A stretch of 54,352 bases of DNA, taken from positions 1 through 54,352 of the forward strand of contig JANDJK010000005.1 of NCBI GenBank assembly GCA_024330925.1, read 5' to 3'. This document shows positions 26,639 to 34,211 of this stretch, in pieces (position 1 is the first letter of the stretch; each line of letters starts with the position of its first letter). The notes under the pieces were generated by a model. That model was not told the DNA's origin. It did not search any database and saw nothing but the letters and a program-made list of their open reading frames with translations. Position numbers and translations under genes: made by a program. The stretch comes from Nitrospira sp. Lineage in GTDB: Bacteria > Nitrospirota > Nitrospiria > Nitrospirales > Nitrospiraceae.

Positions 26639-27284
26639 GGAAGGTTCGGTAATATCTCAAGACCTTGCGGACATATCGCTGAGTTTCTTCAATCGGTGGA
26701 AGGGTGCGATAGCGATCAACGACGTGTTCTCCCGCATTGTAGGCGGCGAGAGCGAGCGGAAGGTTGCCACGAAACTTGTCTAACAGAAACCGCAGGTACT
26801 TGGTTCCTCCTCCAATATTATCTTCGGGGTCGTAGAGATCCTTGACATTGAGATGCATGGCCGTCTGGGGCATCAGTTGCATGAGCCCCACTGCTCCTGC
26901 TCGAGAGACGGCGCGAGCGTTAAAGTCTGATTCGGCCTTGATTACGGCCAAGATGAGTGCGGGAGGCAATTGATAGCGATGTGAGAATCGGAGGATGGTT
27001 GGTTCGAGCTCTGCTTCAGAGAGCGGTTGTTGGATGAGGGTAGGGGAACGGTCGATCCGTCGATACCGTGTATCGGAGGGGACGTTTGTCAGAGCGATGA
27101 CCCCTTGGGCGTCGATGTACTGATAGACTTCCATCTCGGATGCTGCAGAGCGAATGATGGGAAAACCGCTTAGCAAGATTAGCCAGGTGATGAGAGCGCA
27201 CATTCCCGCTTGTCGCGGAAAGGCACATCGGAGAGATGACGGGAGCCTGAGGGGCGCCCAGAGAGTTTTCGGGTGAAGCGGCAT
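26541..27284 (-). CDS. Lytic transglycosylase (DUF4124 + SLT domains)
   Basis: A 247-residue exported peptidoglycan hydrolase. After an N-terminal hydrophobic segment (CALITWLILLSGF) comes a DUF4124-like segment (EVYQYIDAQGVIALTNVPSD), then the SLT lysozyme-like domain with catalytic Glu118 (VIKAESDF), GAVGLMQLMPQTA and AYNAGEHVV. It cleaves the glycan strand to form 1,6-anhydro-muropeptides. The first 27 residues before Met28 (MCALITW) look non-essential, so a start at 27203 is plausible. Its 3' end overlaps nadB convergently by 98 bases. Confidence 0.9.
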   Translation of the reverse strand: MPLHPKTLWAPLRLPSSLRCAFPRQAGMCALITWLILLSGFPIIRSAASEMEVYQYIDAQGVIALTNVPSDTRYRRIDRSPTLIQQPLSEAELEPTILRFSHRYQLPPALILAVIKAESDFNARAVSRAGAVGLMQLMPQTAMHLNVKDLYDPEDNIGGGTKYLRFLLDKFRGNLPLALAAYNAGEHVVDRYRTLPPIEETQRYVRKVLRYYRTFLMRDRSAAEREPTSSVARAFRQDFQTVAPLSR

Positions 27285-27438
27285 GTGTCAACGATAGCAG
27301 CCTCTTGGTGGTTGTCAAGGAAGGACTGGTTTTCTGCTGGGATGGTTGGAATCTGTCCTGGTTCCTTCTCTCGATTTTCTTTTTATTGAGTGGAGAGGGT
27401 ATTGAGAAGGGTATTGAAATAGAGGAAGAACAGACTGG

Positions 27439-28341
27439 TCATGGGTTGGAAGTCGTGGGGGCAGGCAAAGGATCCAGAAAACGATCGCGCAAGGAAGCAA
27501 ACAGATGTTGCAATCTGCGAGTGAGGGGGCCTGGCCTCCCGTTTCCGATCGTTATCTGATCTACAGAAGTGACAGGCATGATCTCCATGCTGGTGTTGGT
27601 GATGAAACACTCATCGGCTTCTCGGAGTGCGGACGCCGTGTAACAGCCTTCTTCTGTCAGGATGCCGTCTTCCCGAGCGATCTGGAGCACGACGGCTCGC
27701 GTAATGCCGTCTAGGATGCCACATTCAATGGAAGGCGTACAGAGACGTCCGTTGGTGACAAAAAAGAGGTTGCTGACCGTGCATTCCGTCAGGTGGTCTT
27801 GCCAGTTGAGCAGGATACTGTCAAAGGCACCGGCTGCAATGGCCTCACGTTTGGCGAGGATGTTGTTAAGAAAATTAGCACTTTTAATGTGGGGAGGTAA
27901 TGCGGTCGGCAGATTCCGCCTCGTGGTGGCAGTGATTAGGGCGACACCGGTTTCATAAAGAGTCGGTTCGGGCGTGACAAGAGGGTTCGCTATGATGACG
28001 ACCGTTGGTGAAGGACACAACGAGGGGGCTAAGCCAATCGCTCCGACGCCGCGCGAGACCGTGATGCGGAGGAGGGCGTCTCGTCCTGCTCCGCCTAAGG
28101 TATTGCGAGCCATTGCTTCGTGCAGCAACATGATCCATTGGGATGGGGCAATTGGCATGGTCAGACCAATGGCATCGGCCGATCGAAAGAGTCGCTTAAT
28201 ATGTTGTGCGCCCATGAAAAGGCGGCTGCCGTAAGAACGGATGGTTTCGTAGACTCCGTCTCCATAGAGAAATCCATGGTCGTAGACGGAGATCAGCGCT
28301 TCTTCCTCCCTGACAAATCGACCGTTGAGGTAGATCCACAT
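27439..28341 (-). CDS. pabC: Class IV PLP-dependent aminotransferase / aminodeoxychorismate lyase
   Basis: A fold-type IV PLP enzyme of 300 residues. The N-terminus (MWIYLNGRF) and the segment DHGFLYGDGVYETIRSY are typical. The PLP lysine lies in PHIKSANFLNN, and ECTVSNLFFV and GILDGITR bind the cofactor phosphate. I choose 28341 as start because the frame upstream of it lies inside the pabB-like gene and is not conserved. Its position 10 bases after that gene suggests 4-amino-4-deoxychorismate lyase, which makes p-aminobenzoate for folate. Branched-chain or D-amino-acid aminotransferase activity cannot be excluded from sequence. Confidence 0.82.
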   Translation of the reverse strand: MWIYLNGRFVREEEALISVYDHGFLYGDGVYETIRSYGSRLFMGAQHIKRLFRSADAIGLTMPIAPSQWIMLLHEAMARNTLGGAGRDALLRITVSRGVGAIGLAPSLCPSPTVVIIANPLVTPEPTLYETGVALITATTRRNLPTALPPHIKSANFLNNILAKREAIAAGAFDSILLNWQDHLTECTVSNLFFVTNGRLCTPSIECGILDGITRAVVLQIAREDGILTEEGCYTASALREADECFITNTSMEIMPVTSVDQITIGNGRPGPLTRRLQHLFASLRDRFLDPLPAPTTSNP

Positions 28342-28351
28342 ATGAACTGAT

Positions 28352-29905
28352 TCAGCAAGACGACGGGGAAAATGCTTGGAAGAACGCTTGGGCCTTATGA
28401 ATGGTCTCCTCGTACTCTTGGGAAGGGACTGAGTCGGCCACAATTCCCGCGCCAACTTGAAGATAGCTCGCTCCCTGTCGTCGAATGAGCGTCCGAATCA
28501 AGATGTTGAAGTCCAAATCTCCGCTCCAACAAATGTATCCCATTGATCCAGAGTAGGGGCCGCGGCGAACCGGCTCCAACTCCTCAATAATCTCCATACA
28601 GCGGATTTTTGGCACGCCGGTGATCGTTCCACCAGGAAACATAGCCCGCAGTAGATCAAACCCAGTGGTGTTGGGTTGTAACAGGCCGGACACGTTGGAA
28701 ACCAGATGGACTACGTGGGAGTAGTGTTCTAGGCTCAGCAGTTCGTCAACGTGGATGGTGCCGCATGCACAGACGCGACCAAGGTCATTTCGTTCAAGAT
28801 CGACCAACATGATATGCTCGGCCCGTTCTTTTTCGTTGGTTTGCAACTCGTCGGCAAGTTGTCGGTCGGCGGCGACATCTCTCCCGCGTGGTCTAGTGCC
28901 GGCGATTGGTCGAGTATCGGCTCGACGGCCCCTGAGACGAACCAGTCGTTCCGGTGATGAGCTAATCAGACTGATGTGCGGAAAACGAAGGAGCCCTGCA
29001 AATGGCGAAGGGTTCAAGACGCGCACGTGCCGGTAGGCGAGCAGATCCCAGAGTAAGGGAGGGAGCGCATGGTCGGTGAGACCGATGACGGCAAAGCGAT
29101 GCGATAGGTTGGCCTGATAGATGTCGCCGGCCGCAATGTAAGCTTGACAGCGTTGGACTCGGTCAATATAGGACGACCGGGATTGTTCCGGCTCAAACGT
29201 GAGGCGCAACGGGGCGTTGAGGAACTCGGTTGGCGAGGGGGCTGCCAATCGCGCTGCCAGTGCTGTCAAACGATCGCGTCCTTCTCGAAACAGCTTATCA
29301 CGAGGTTCTCCTAAGAATCGTTCGAGCGGGGGGCAATACATCAAGATCAGGTGATTCTGCGTGTGATCCACCGCTGCCACCAGATCAAAGAAGGCGAACT
29401 CTAGGTCTGGTGTTGATAGGTCGTCAGCGGCGAGGGAAGGAAGCCGTTCAAACTGCCGAACGAGATCATAGCTGAAGTAGCCTGCGGCACCGCCGAAAAA
29501 TGGGGGGAGATGGGGAGGACGGGCGATATACGATTGGCTGAGTAGTCTGCTGAGATGCTCGAAGGGATTGTTGCCGTGTTGCTGGTGTCCATCGGCCGTT
29601 TGTTGAACAGAATGGTGGGATGTGCCCCTCACAATCAGATACGGGTCGCAGGCAAAAAACGAATACCGGCCTGTTGAAGGACAGTGGACACCGCTTTCGA
29701 AGAGAAAGGAAGGACAGTCGGTCGATGCTACCTTCATATAAAGTTCGAAGGGCGAACAGGGGAGATGATCGATTGTCAGCGACAGGGGGGTGGGAGGACC
29801 TTGCAGGAATGGCAGAGGATCGAGGGAAGTTCTGAGCATACGGTACTCTACCGTTTTGATGGCTTCTGCGTCACTAGACAGAGAGTGCTTCGTCGCCGGG
29901 TTCAT
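28352..29905 (-). CDS. pabB: Aminodeoxychorismate/anthranilate synthase component I
   Basis: A chorismate-utilising enzyme, about 517 residues from 29905 or 495 from the ATG at 29839 (MLRTSLDP). Motifs: FFGGAAGYFSYD, AGDIYQANLSHRF (PabB style), SSSPERLV, VDLERNDLGRV, FPGGTITGVPKIR and RRGPYSGSMGY. The loop reads RPIAGTRPRG. In E. coli PabB the third residue of the PIxGT motif is the nucleophilic Lys274; Ala there is characteristic of anthranilate synthase (TrpE). The pairing with pabC favours p-aminobenzoate synthesis, and the Ala leaves TrpE-like chemistry possible. The glutamine amidotransferase partner (PabA/TrpG) is not in the window. The frame extends to 30511 but is then antisense to the atp genes. 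Confidence 0.85.
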   Translation of the reverse strand: MNPATKHSLSSDAEAIKTVEYRMLRTSLDPLPFLQGPPTPLSLTIDHLPCSPFELYMKVASTDCPSFLFESGVHCPSTGRYSFFACDPYLIVRGTSHHSVQQTADGHQQHGNNPFEHLSRLLSQSYIARPPHLPPFFGGAAGYFSYDLVRQFERLPSLAADDLSTPDLEFAFFDLVAAVDHTQNHLILMYCPPLERFLGEPRDKLFREGRDRLTALAARLAAPSPTEFLNAPLRLTFEPEQSRSSYIDRVQRCQAYIAAGDIYQANLSHRFAVIGLTDHALPPLLWDLLAYRHVRVLNPSPFAGLLRFPHISLISSSPERLVRLRGRRADTRPIAGTRPRGRDVAADRQLADELQTNEKERAEHIMLVDLERNDLGRVCACGTIHVDELLSLEHYSHVVHLVSNVSGLLQPNTTGFDLLRAMFPGGTITGVPKIRCMEIIEELEPVRRGPYSGSMGYICWSGDLDFNILIRTLIRRQGASYLQVGAGIVADSVPSQEYEETIHKAQAFFQAFSPSSC

Positions 29906-29940
29906 TTTCCAAGCTTCGTTTATGGTTGGGAGTCGCCTGC

Positions 29941-29970
29941 TTGACTTTACGAAGAGGGTTCTGCTTAAAT
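29941..29970 (+). promoter_or_regulatory. Candidate promoter of the atpIBEF cluster
   Basis: TTGACT (29941-29946) and TTAAAT (29965-29970) are spaced by 18 bases and lie about 85 bases before atpI, inside the divergent gap with the pabB-like gene. This is a pattern match only. Confidence 0.4.
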
Positions 29971-30063
29971 CAGTGGCCCATCGTAGGTAGGGTCTACTCA
30001 CGTGCTGTTGTGACATCGCCTTCCGAGGGTCCCGCACGCTGACGTGCCTTCCGTGGGTTGGGA

Positions 30064-30315
30064 ATGTCCCATTCCAATGATCCATTCTACGCGGGGCTGG
30101 GCCAGGCCGTTCGTCTCGGAACGGAACTGATCGCCACGTTGATTGTGGGAGGAGGATTGGGGTGGGCGATTGATGAGTATGTGTTGGAAACCGAGCCGTG
30201 GGGGCTTGTGGTAGGGTTGGTGTTGGGCGCCATTGCTGGGGGGCGCAACGTGTATCGGCTTGCACAGCGATGGCAGGGGGGAACGGGTAAGCCAAATCAG
30301 ACCAAACAACGATAG
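30064..30315 (+). CDS. atpI: AtpI/AtpZ-type F0F1 ATP synthase assembly protein
   Basis: A small membrane protein (83 residues from the ATG at 30064; a TTG two codons upstream is possible) with two helices (LIATLIVGGGLGWAID and WGLVVGLVLGAIAG) separated by a polar loop. It precedes atpB, the conserved place for the accessory AtpI/AtpZ protein thought to help assemble the c-ring or import Mg2+. Its C-terminus is basic and hydrophilic. Confidence 0.85.
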   Translation: MSHSNDPFYAGLGQAVRLGTELIATLIVGGGLGWAIDEYVLETEPWGLVVGLVLGAIAGGRNVYRLAQRWQGGTGKPNQTKQR

Positions 30316-30334
30316 AGAGAAGGGCTATTCGTCC

Positions 30335-31084
30335 ATGCAGGAAAATCCGCTCCATCCGTTTGAGTTGCACAACTTCATACCGATTGAGGTCAGTGGATTG
30401 GATATTTCCATCAATCAAGCCGTTTTGACCATGTGGATTGTGGTGGCACTGGTGGCGGTCTTGATGATGATGGCCAGCTCCGCGCGTAGGCTGGTTCCCG
30501 GCAAGCTTCAAAGTCTAGCGGAACTGCTAGTGGAGTTCATCAGAGGAATCATTTTGGATACGATGGGCGAAAGAGGGATGAAATTCTTTCCTCTCGTCAC
30601 CACGCTCTTTTTGTTCATCCTGTTTTGCAACTTGATCGGACTGGTTCCCGGCTCTTACACCGTGACCAGCCAAATTGTTGTGACAGCCCTCTTTGCATTT
30701 GCCGTCTATGGACTTAGTCTGGTGATGGGTGTTGCACTCCATGGCGCGAAGTTTCTTGGCATTTTAGTGCCACCGGGGACGCCAGCATGGCTTGTGCCCC
30801 TTATGATTCCCATTGAGTTGATTAGCCAATTGGCCCGTCCCATTTCCTTGGCGGTACGGTTATTTGCCAACATGACCGCGGGGCATGTCATCCTCGGTGT
30901 GTTATTTGGACTCACGGTCAGCGGTGGGGTGCTGATTGGATGGTTGCCCTTTGCGTTTACCATTGCGATGAATGGGCTGGAACTTGGCATCGCGTTTATT
31001 CAGGCCTATATTTTTACGGTGTTGACCTGCGTGTACTTGGGTGACGCATTTCATCTGCATGGTCATGATGAGCACGCGCACTGA
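30335..31084 (+). CDS. atpB: F0 ATP synthase subunit a
   Basis: The proton half-channel subunit of F0. The start at 30335 (MQENPLHPFELH, AGAAGGG upstream) gives 249 residues; the open frame upstream overlaps atpI and is not conserved. The essential stator arginine is in LARPISLAVRLFANMTAGH, and the C-terminal helix pair includes AYIFTVLTCVYLGDAF. It lies 19 bases after atpI. Confidence 0.95.
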   Translation: MQENPLHPFELHNFIPIEVSGLDISINQAVLTMWIVVALVAVLMMMASSARRLVPGKLQSLAELLVEFIRGIILDTMGERGMKFFPLVTTLFLFILFCNLIGLVPGSYTVTSQIVVTALFAFAVYGLSLVMGVALHGAKFLGILVPPGTPAWLVPLMIPIELISQLARPISLAVRLFANMTAGHVILGVLFGLTVSGGVLIGWLPFAFTIAMNGLELGIAFIQAYIFTVLTCVYLGDAFHLHGHDEHAH

Positions 31085-31120
31085 CGTGTGCCGAAACAGA
31101 CAAGGGAGGAACGAACGACG

Positions 31121-31351
31121 ATGGATTCAGCGGCAGCAGCATTGTTAGGTATGGGATTGGCGGCAGCGGGGTTTGCCGGAGCTGGCGTGGGGATTGGCTA
31201 TATCTTTGGGAAAATGATTGAGGCAGTCGCTCGTCAACCGGAGGCTGAAGGCCGAGTCGGAAAATACATGTGGATCGGCTTTGCTCTGGTAGAAGCCATT
31301 GCCTTGTACGGCCTCGTCATCGCGTTTATCATCATGGGGCTTCGCAAGTAG
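31121..31351 (+). CDS. atpE: F0 ATP synthase subunit c
   Basis: The c-ring subunit, 76 residues from the ATG at 31121, with AAGGGAGGA ten bases upstream; an in-frame GTG at 31088 is less likely. It is a helical hairpin with the loop ARQPEAEGR and the ion-carrying glutamate in the second helix (GFALVEAIALYG). The residues that make c-rings Na+-specific are absent: Ile instead of Gln in GVGIGY, and Ala after the key Glu. H+ is therefore the predicted ion (inference from family rules). Confidence 0.94.
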   Translation: MDSAAAALLGMGLAAAGFAGAGVGIGYIFGKMIEAVARQPEAEGRVGKYMWIGFALVEAIALYGLVIAFIIMGLRK

Positions 31352-31420
31352 AGGCAGGGTTAGGGTCAATCGGGGACGGATAACTGTCCGTTCCCCGGTT
31401 CGGCCTTCCTGAAAGGTAGC

Positions 31421-31927
31421 ATGCCGCAGTTCGAAACACATTTTTACTCCTCGCTGATTTTTTGGGAAATTGTCTCGTTTGCCATTTTGTTTTTCATCCT
31501 CTACAAGTATGCCTTTCCTCCTCTTTTGAGAGTGCTCGAAGAGCGGGAGCGTAAAATCAAAGACAGCTTAGATGAAGCCGAGCGGCATCGGTCCGAGGCA
31601 GAACGGACCCTCAGGGAGTATGAAGCCAAATTGGCTGCCGTGTCGAAGGAAGCCGAGACTCTTCTGGCTGCCGCCAGGGAGCGGGCACAGCGCCTCCTGG
31701 AGGAGAACGAACAACGGATGACCGCGGAAGCTGAGCGGATCAAGGGTGATGCCCTGCGGGAGATTGAGCAAGAACGTCGGCGGGCTATGCAGGAGATCCG
31801 CTCTCAAACGACCGAGCTGGCTCTCATGGTGGCGGAACAAGTTCTTCAGCGGAGTCTGACCGATGCCGATCATCGACGCTTGGCGGACGAAGCCCTTGCC
31901 GCCCTTACCCGATCGTCCCATCAGTGA
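31421..31927 (+). CDS. atpF: F0 ATP synthase subunit b
   Basis: The peripheral stalk subunit, 168 residues. One N-terminal transmembrane helix (LIFWEIVSFAILFFILYKYA) is followed by a long charged coiled coil rich in Glu, Arg and Ala. It is the last gene of this cluster. No atpH, atpA, atpG, atpD or atpC follows; instead larE runs convergently and overlaps the 3' end by 7 bases. The F1 genes must therefore lie elsewhere. Confidence 0.93.
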   Translation: MPQFETHFYSSLIFWEIVSFAILFFILYKYAFPPLLRVLEERERKIKDSLDEAERHRSEAERTLREYEAKLAAVSKEAETLLAAARERAQRLLEENEQRMTAEAERIKGDALREIEQERRRAMQEIRSQTTELALMVAEQVLQRSLTDADHRRLADEALAALTRSSHQ

Positions 31928-32754
31928 GAGAGGAGAGCTGGAGAGGGTGAGAGGCTGACACCTCCTGCGCGGTATCCTTCAAGGTCTAGCGTCACGAACA
32001 CAAATCCCGTCTTCTTGATGGCGGTGACGATCTTCTCACGTCGTTCAGGGTTGACAAGTATGGGTATGTCTGGAGGGCTGACTTCGATCCTGGCCAGTTC
32101 CCCATGGTCGCGCACACGGACATGCCGGAATCCTTCCTGTCGAAGTACGGCCTCGGCTCGTTCGACGCGGGTCAATTTTTCAATTGTGATGGGTGTGCCG
32201 CGCGGGATCCTGGAGGCGAGGCAGGCAGCGGCCGGTTTGTCCCAGTTCGAGAGCCCGAGCTCACGGGCCAAACTGCGAATGTCGGCTTTCGTGAGGTTGG
32301 CGTCAATGAGCGGGCTCAGGACTCCCCACCTGCGGGCTGCTGCGATCCCAGGCCGATCATCTCCCAAATCGTCCACATGCGTGCCGTCAACGATGTGAGC
32401 ATCGTGGGGCGGTGCTTGTTGGGTCGTCAATAGTTGATAGAGGTGCGATTTGCAATGGAAGCAACGGGTCGCATCATTGGTAACAAACGAGGGAATCTCT
32501 AACTGATTGGTGTACACAATCTTATGGCGCGCGCCAATTTCTGCGGCAATCCGCTGAGCGTCTTCGAGCTCACTGGCGGGAAAGGTGGGCGAGACGGCAG
32601 TGATGCCGATTGCTCGGATGCCAAGTTGCATATGGGCGACCTTCAGGAGCAGGCTACTGTCAACGCCGCCGGAGTAGGCTACCAGTACCGATCCCAGATT
32701 GGAGAGGATGGCCTTCAAACGGTCCAGTTTGCTCTCCAGTGTCGGAGGGGACAT
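31921..32754 (-). CDS. larE: LarE-family ATP-dependent sulfur transferase
   Basis: A PP-loop enzyme (277 residues) that adds sulfur to the pyridinium cofactor precursor of the nickel-pincer nucleotide of lactate racemase and relatives. The ATP motif is AYSGGVDSS (26-34). Cys178 in AACLASRIPRG matches the sacrificial cysteine (Cys176) of Lactobacillus LarE. An additional CFHC (C98, C101) gives three cysteines, possibly a 4Fe-4S site. The start at 32754 has GGAG about 7 bases upstream and is preferred to 32787. larB and larC are not adjacent. Confidence 0.88.
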   Translation of the reverse strand: MSPPTLESKLDRLKAILSNLGSVLVAYSGGVDSSLLLKVAHMQLGIRAIGITAVSPTFPASELEDAQRIAAEIGARHKIVYTNQLEIPSFVTNDATRCFHCKSHLYQLLTTQQAPPHDAHIVDGTHVDDLGDDRPGIAAARRWGVLSPLIDANLTKADIRSLARELGLSNWDKPAAACLASRIPRGTPITIEKLTRVERAEAVLRQEGFRHVRVRDHGELARIEVSPPDIPILVNPERREKIVTAIKKTGFVFVTLDLEGYRAGGVSLSPSPALLSH

Positions 32755-32793
32755 GATGTTCTCCACTAGCCCTTGATGAATGGCCACGGTTCG

Positions 32794-34203
32794 CTAGTGC
32801 CGCACATTCGCTTTTGCGAGGTTGCCGACGACAACGAGCGCATAGTGCCGTGGGTTGAGATACTGCTTGGCTACCCGCTGGACGTCTGCTTTGGTGACAC
32901 CTTCGATCAACTTAGGGTAGAGGGAGAAATAGTCTAATCCTAACCCATAAAACTCCACCTGGGCCAGTAGACGTGCCAGCTTTGTTGTGGTGTCGAAGCG
33001 GAGAGGAAAGCTGCCGATCAGAAAAGCTTTGGCATCGGCGAGTTCCTGATCGCTGACGGGAGCGTCGCGTATAGCGTTAATCTCAGCCAGCACCGCCTCG
33101 ATTGCCTGGTTTGTGGTATCTGTCTTGGTTTGAAGACTTACCCAGAACGGACCGGGCATAGCTCGTGCGTCGTAATGGCTTGTAATCCCATAGACAAGCC
33201 CTTGTTTGTCGCGGATGGTGTCCATGAGTCGCGAAGAGAATCCACCGGCGCCGAGGATGTGGTTCATCACCATGACGGCGTAGAAGTCTGGGTTGGTACG
33301 GCTAATGCCTCCATGGCCCAAGACAATTGTGGATTGCGTGAGGTCTTTGTCGATTAGGCGGACAATTTTCTTGTCGAGGCTAGGTAGCTTTCTGACTGGC
33401 CGCGCTGGAGTCGGTCCCGCTTTCCACGAACCGAAGTGAGCGCGGGTAAGCCCTAGCGCTTGCTCCACCGTGATGTCGCCGACGATGACAAGAATTGTTT
33501 GATTGGGAAGAAATTCCTTGGTGTAAAAATGGTGGACGTCTCGCCACTCGATGCGGGAGACGGTGTTCTCGAACCCGGTGACTGGCCATTGATAGGGATG
33601 ATTCGGAAAGATCAGTTGTTGGAACGTTTTTAAGGCCAGGCGGTTTGGATCATCGTTGTCGCTGATAATTTCCCCCAAGATCTGAGTACGGATCCGTTCG
33701 AATTCCTTCTGAGGGAAGGTCGGATGGAGCAGGACATCAGAGAGAAGGGTGAAGCCCAGCCCTACGTCTTTTTGAAGTACACGCATCGAAACAGTCGTGA
33801 AATCTTCACTCGTATCGATTTCAAGCGATGCGCCAATAAAATCGATTTGCTCTGCGAGTTGCTGCGAGGACCGGGTGGTGGTCCCCTCGTCCAAAAGACT
33901 GGCCGTCAGGTTTGCGAGGCCGGCTTTCTCTGGTGGATCATGGGCGGACCCAACTTTGATCAAGGCATGGATATAAACCAGGGGGAGATCGTGTTGCTCG
34001 AGCACGAGCACGGTCATGCCATTGGTCAGGACAGTTTTGACCGGCGCACTCCCTGCAGGGGAGTCCTGCGGTCCCGCTATGACAAGGCCAATTACCATGG
34101 CACAGTACATCGCACGCCTCCCTGTTCGTATGCCAAAGAGGGCGCAGATCCATGCCCATAGATGGGTGCTCCAGTGTCTGCGTGCTGAGCCCGTAAAAGC
34201 CAT
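32794..34203 (-). CDS. M16-family peptidase homologue without zinc motif
   Basis: A 469-residue exported M16 (pitrilysin/PqqL-like) family protein. The segment that should hold HxxEH reads GLANLTASLLDEG, so the zinc-binding residues are absent and it cannot be a peptidase alone. The C-terminal M16 domain keeps GAGGFSSRLMDTIRDKQGLVYG, the R/Y element that grips substrate. It lies 8 bases after an M16 gene with the intact zinc motif. Such active/inactive pairs assemble as heterodimers, so this is probably the regulatory or binding subunit. A long N-terminal leader contains a membrane segment (MYCAMVIGLVIAG). Confidence 0.9.
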   Translation of the reverse strand: MAFTGSARRHWSTHLWAWICALFGIRTGRRAMYCAMVIGLVIAGPQDSPAGSAPVKTVLTNGMTVLVLEQHDLPLVYIHALIKVGSAHDPPEKAGLANLTASLLDEGTTTRSSQQLAEQIDFIGASLEIDTSEDFTTVSMRVLQKDVGLGFTLLSDVLLHPTFPQKEFERIRTQILGEIISDNDDPNRLALKTFQQLIFPNHPYQWPVTGFENTVSRIEWRDVHHFYTKEFLPNQTILVIVGDITVEQALGLTRAHFGSWKAGPTPARPVRKLPSLDKKIVRLIDKDLTQSTIVLGHGGISRTNPDFYAVMVMNHILGAGGFSSRLMDTIRDKQGLVYGITSHYDARAMPGPFWVSLQTKTDTTNQAIEAVLAEINAIRDAPVSDQELADAKAFLIGSFPLRFDTTTKLARLLAQVEFYGLGLDYFSLYPKLIEGVTKADVQRVAKQYLNPRHYALVVVGNLAKANVRH

Positions 34204-34211
34204 ACAACTCT

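Noticed and set aside
28342..28455. Extended N-terminus of the class IV aminotransferase
   Set aside because: It lies inside the upstream pabB-like gene and has no homology to the family.
29906..30511. Extended N-terminus of the PabB-like protein
   Set aside because: This stretch is antisense to atpI and the start of atpB; its translation is low-complexity.
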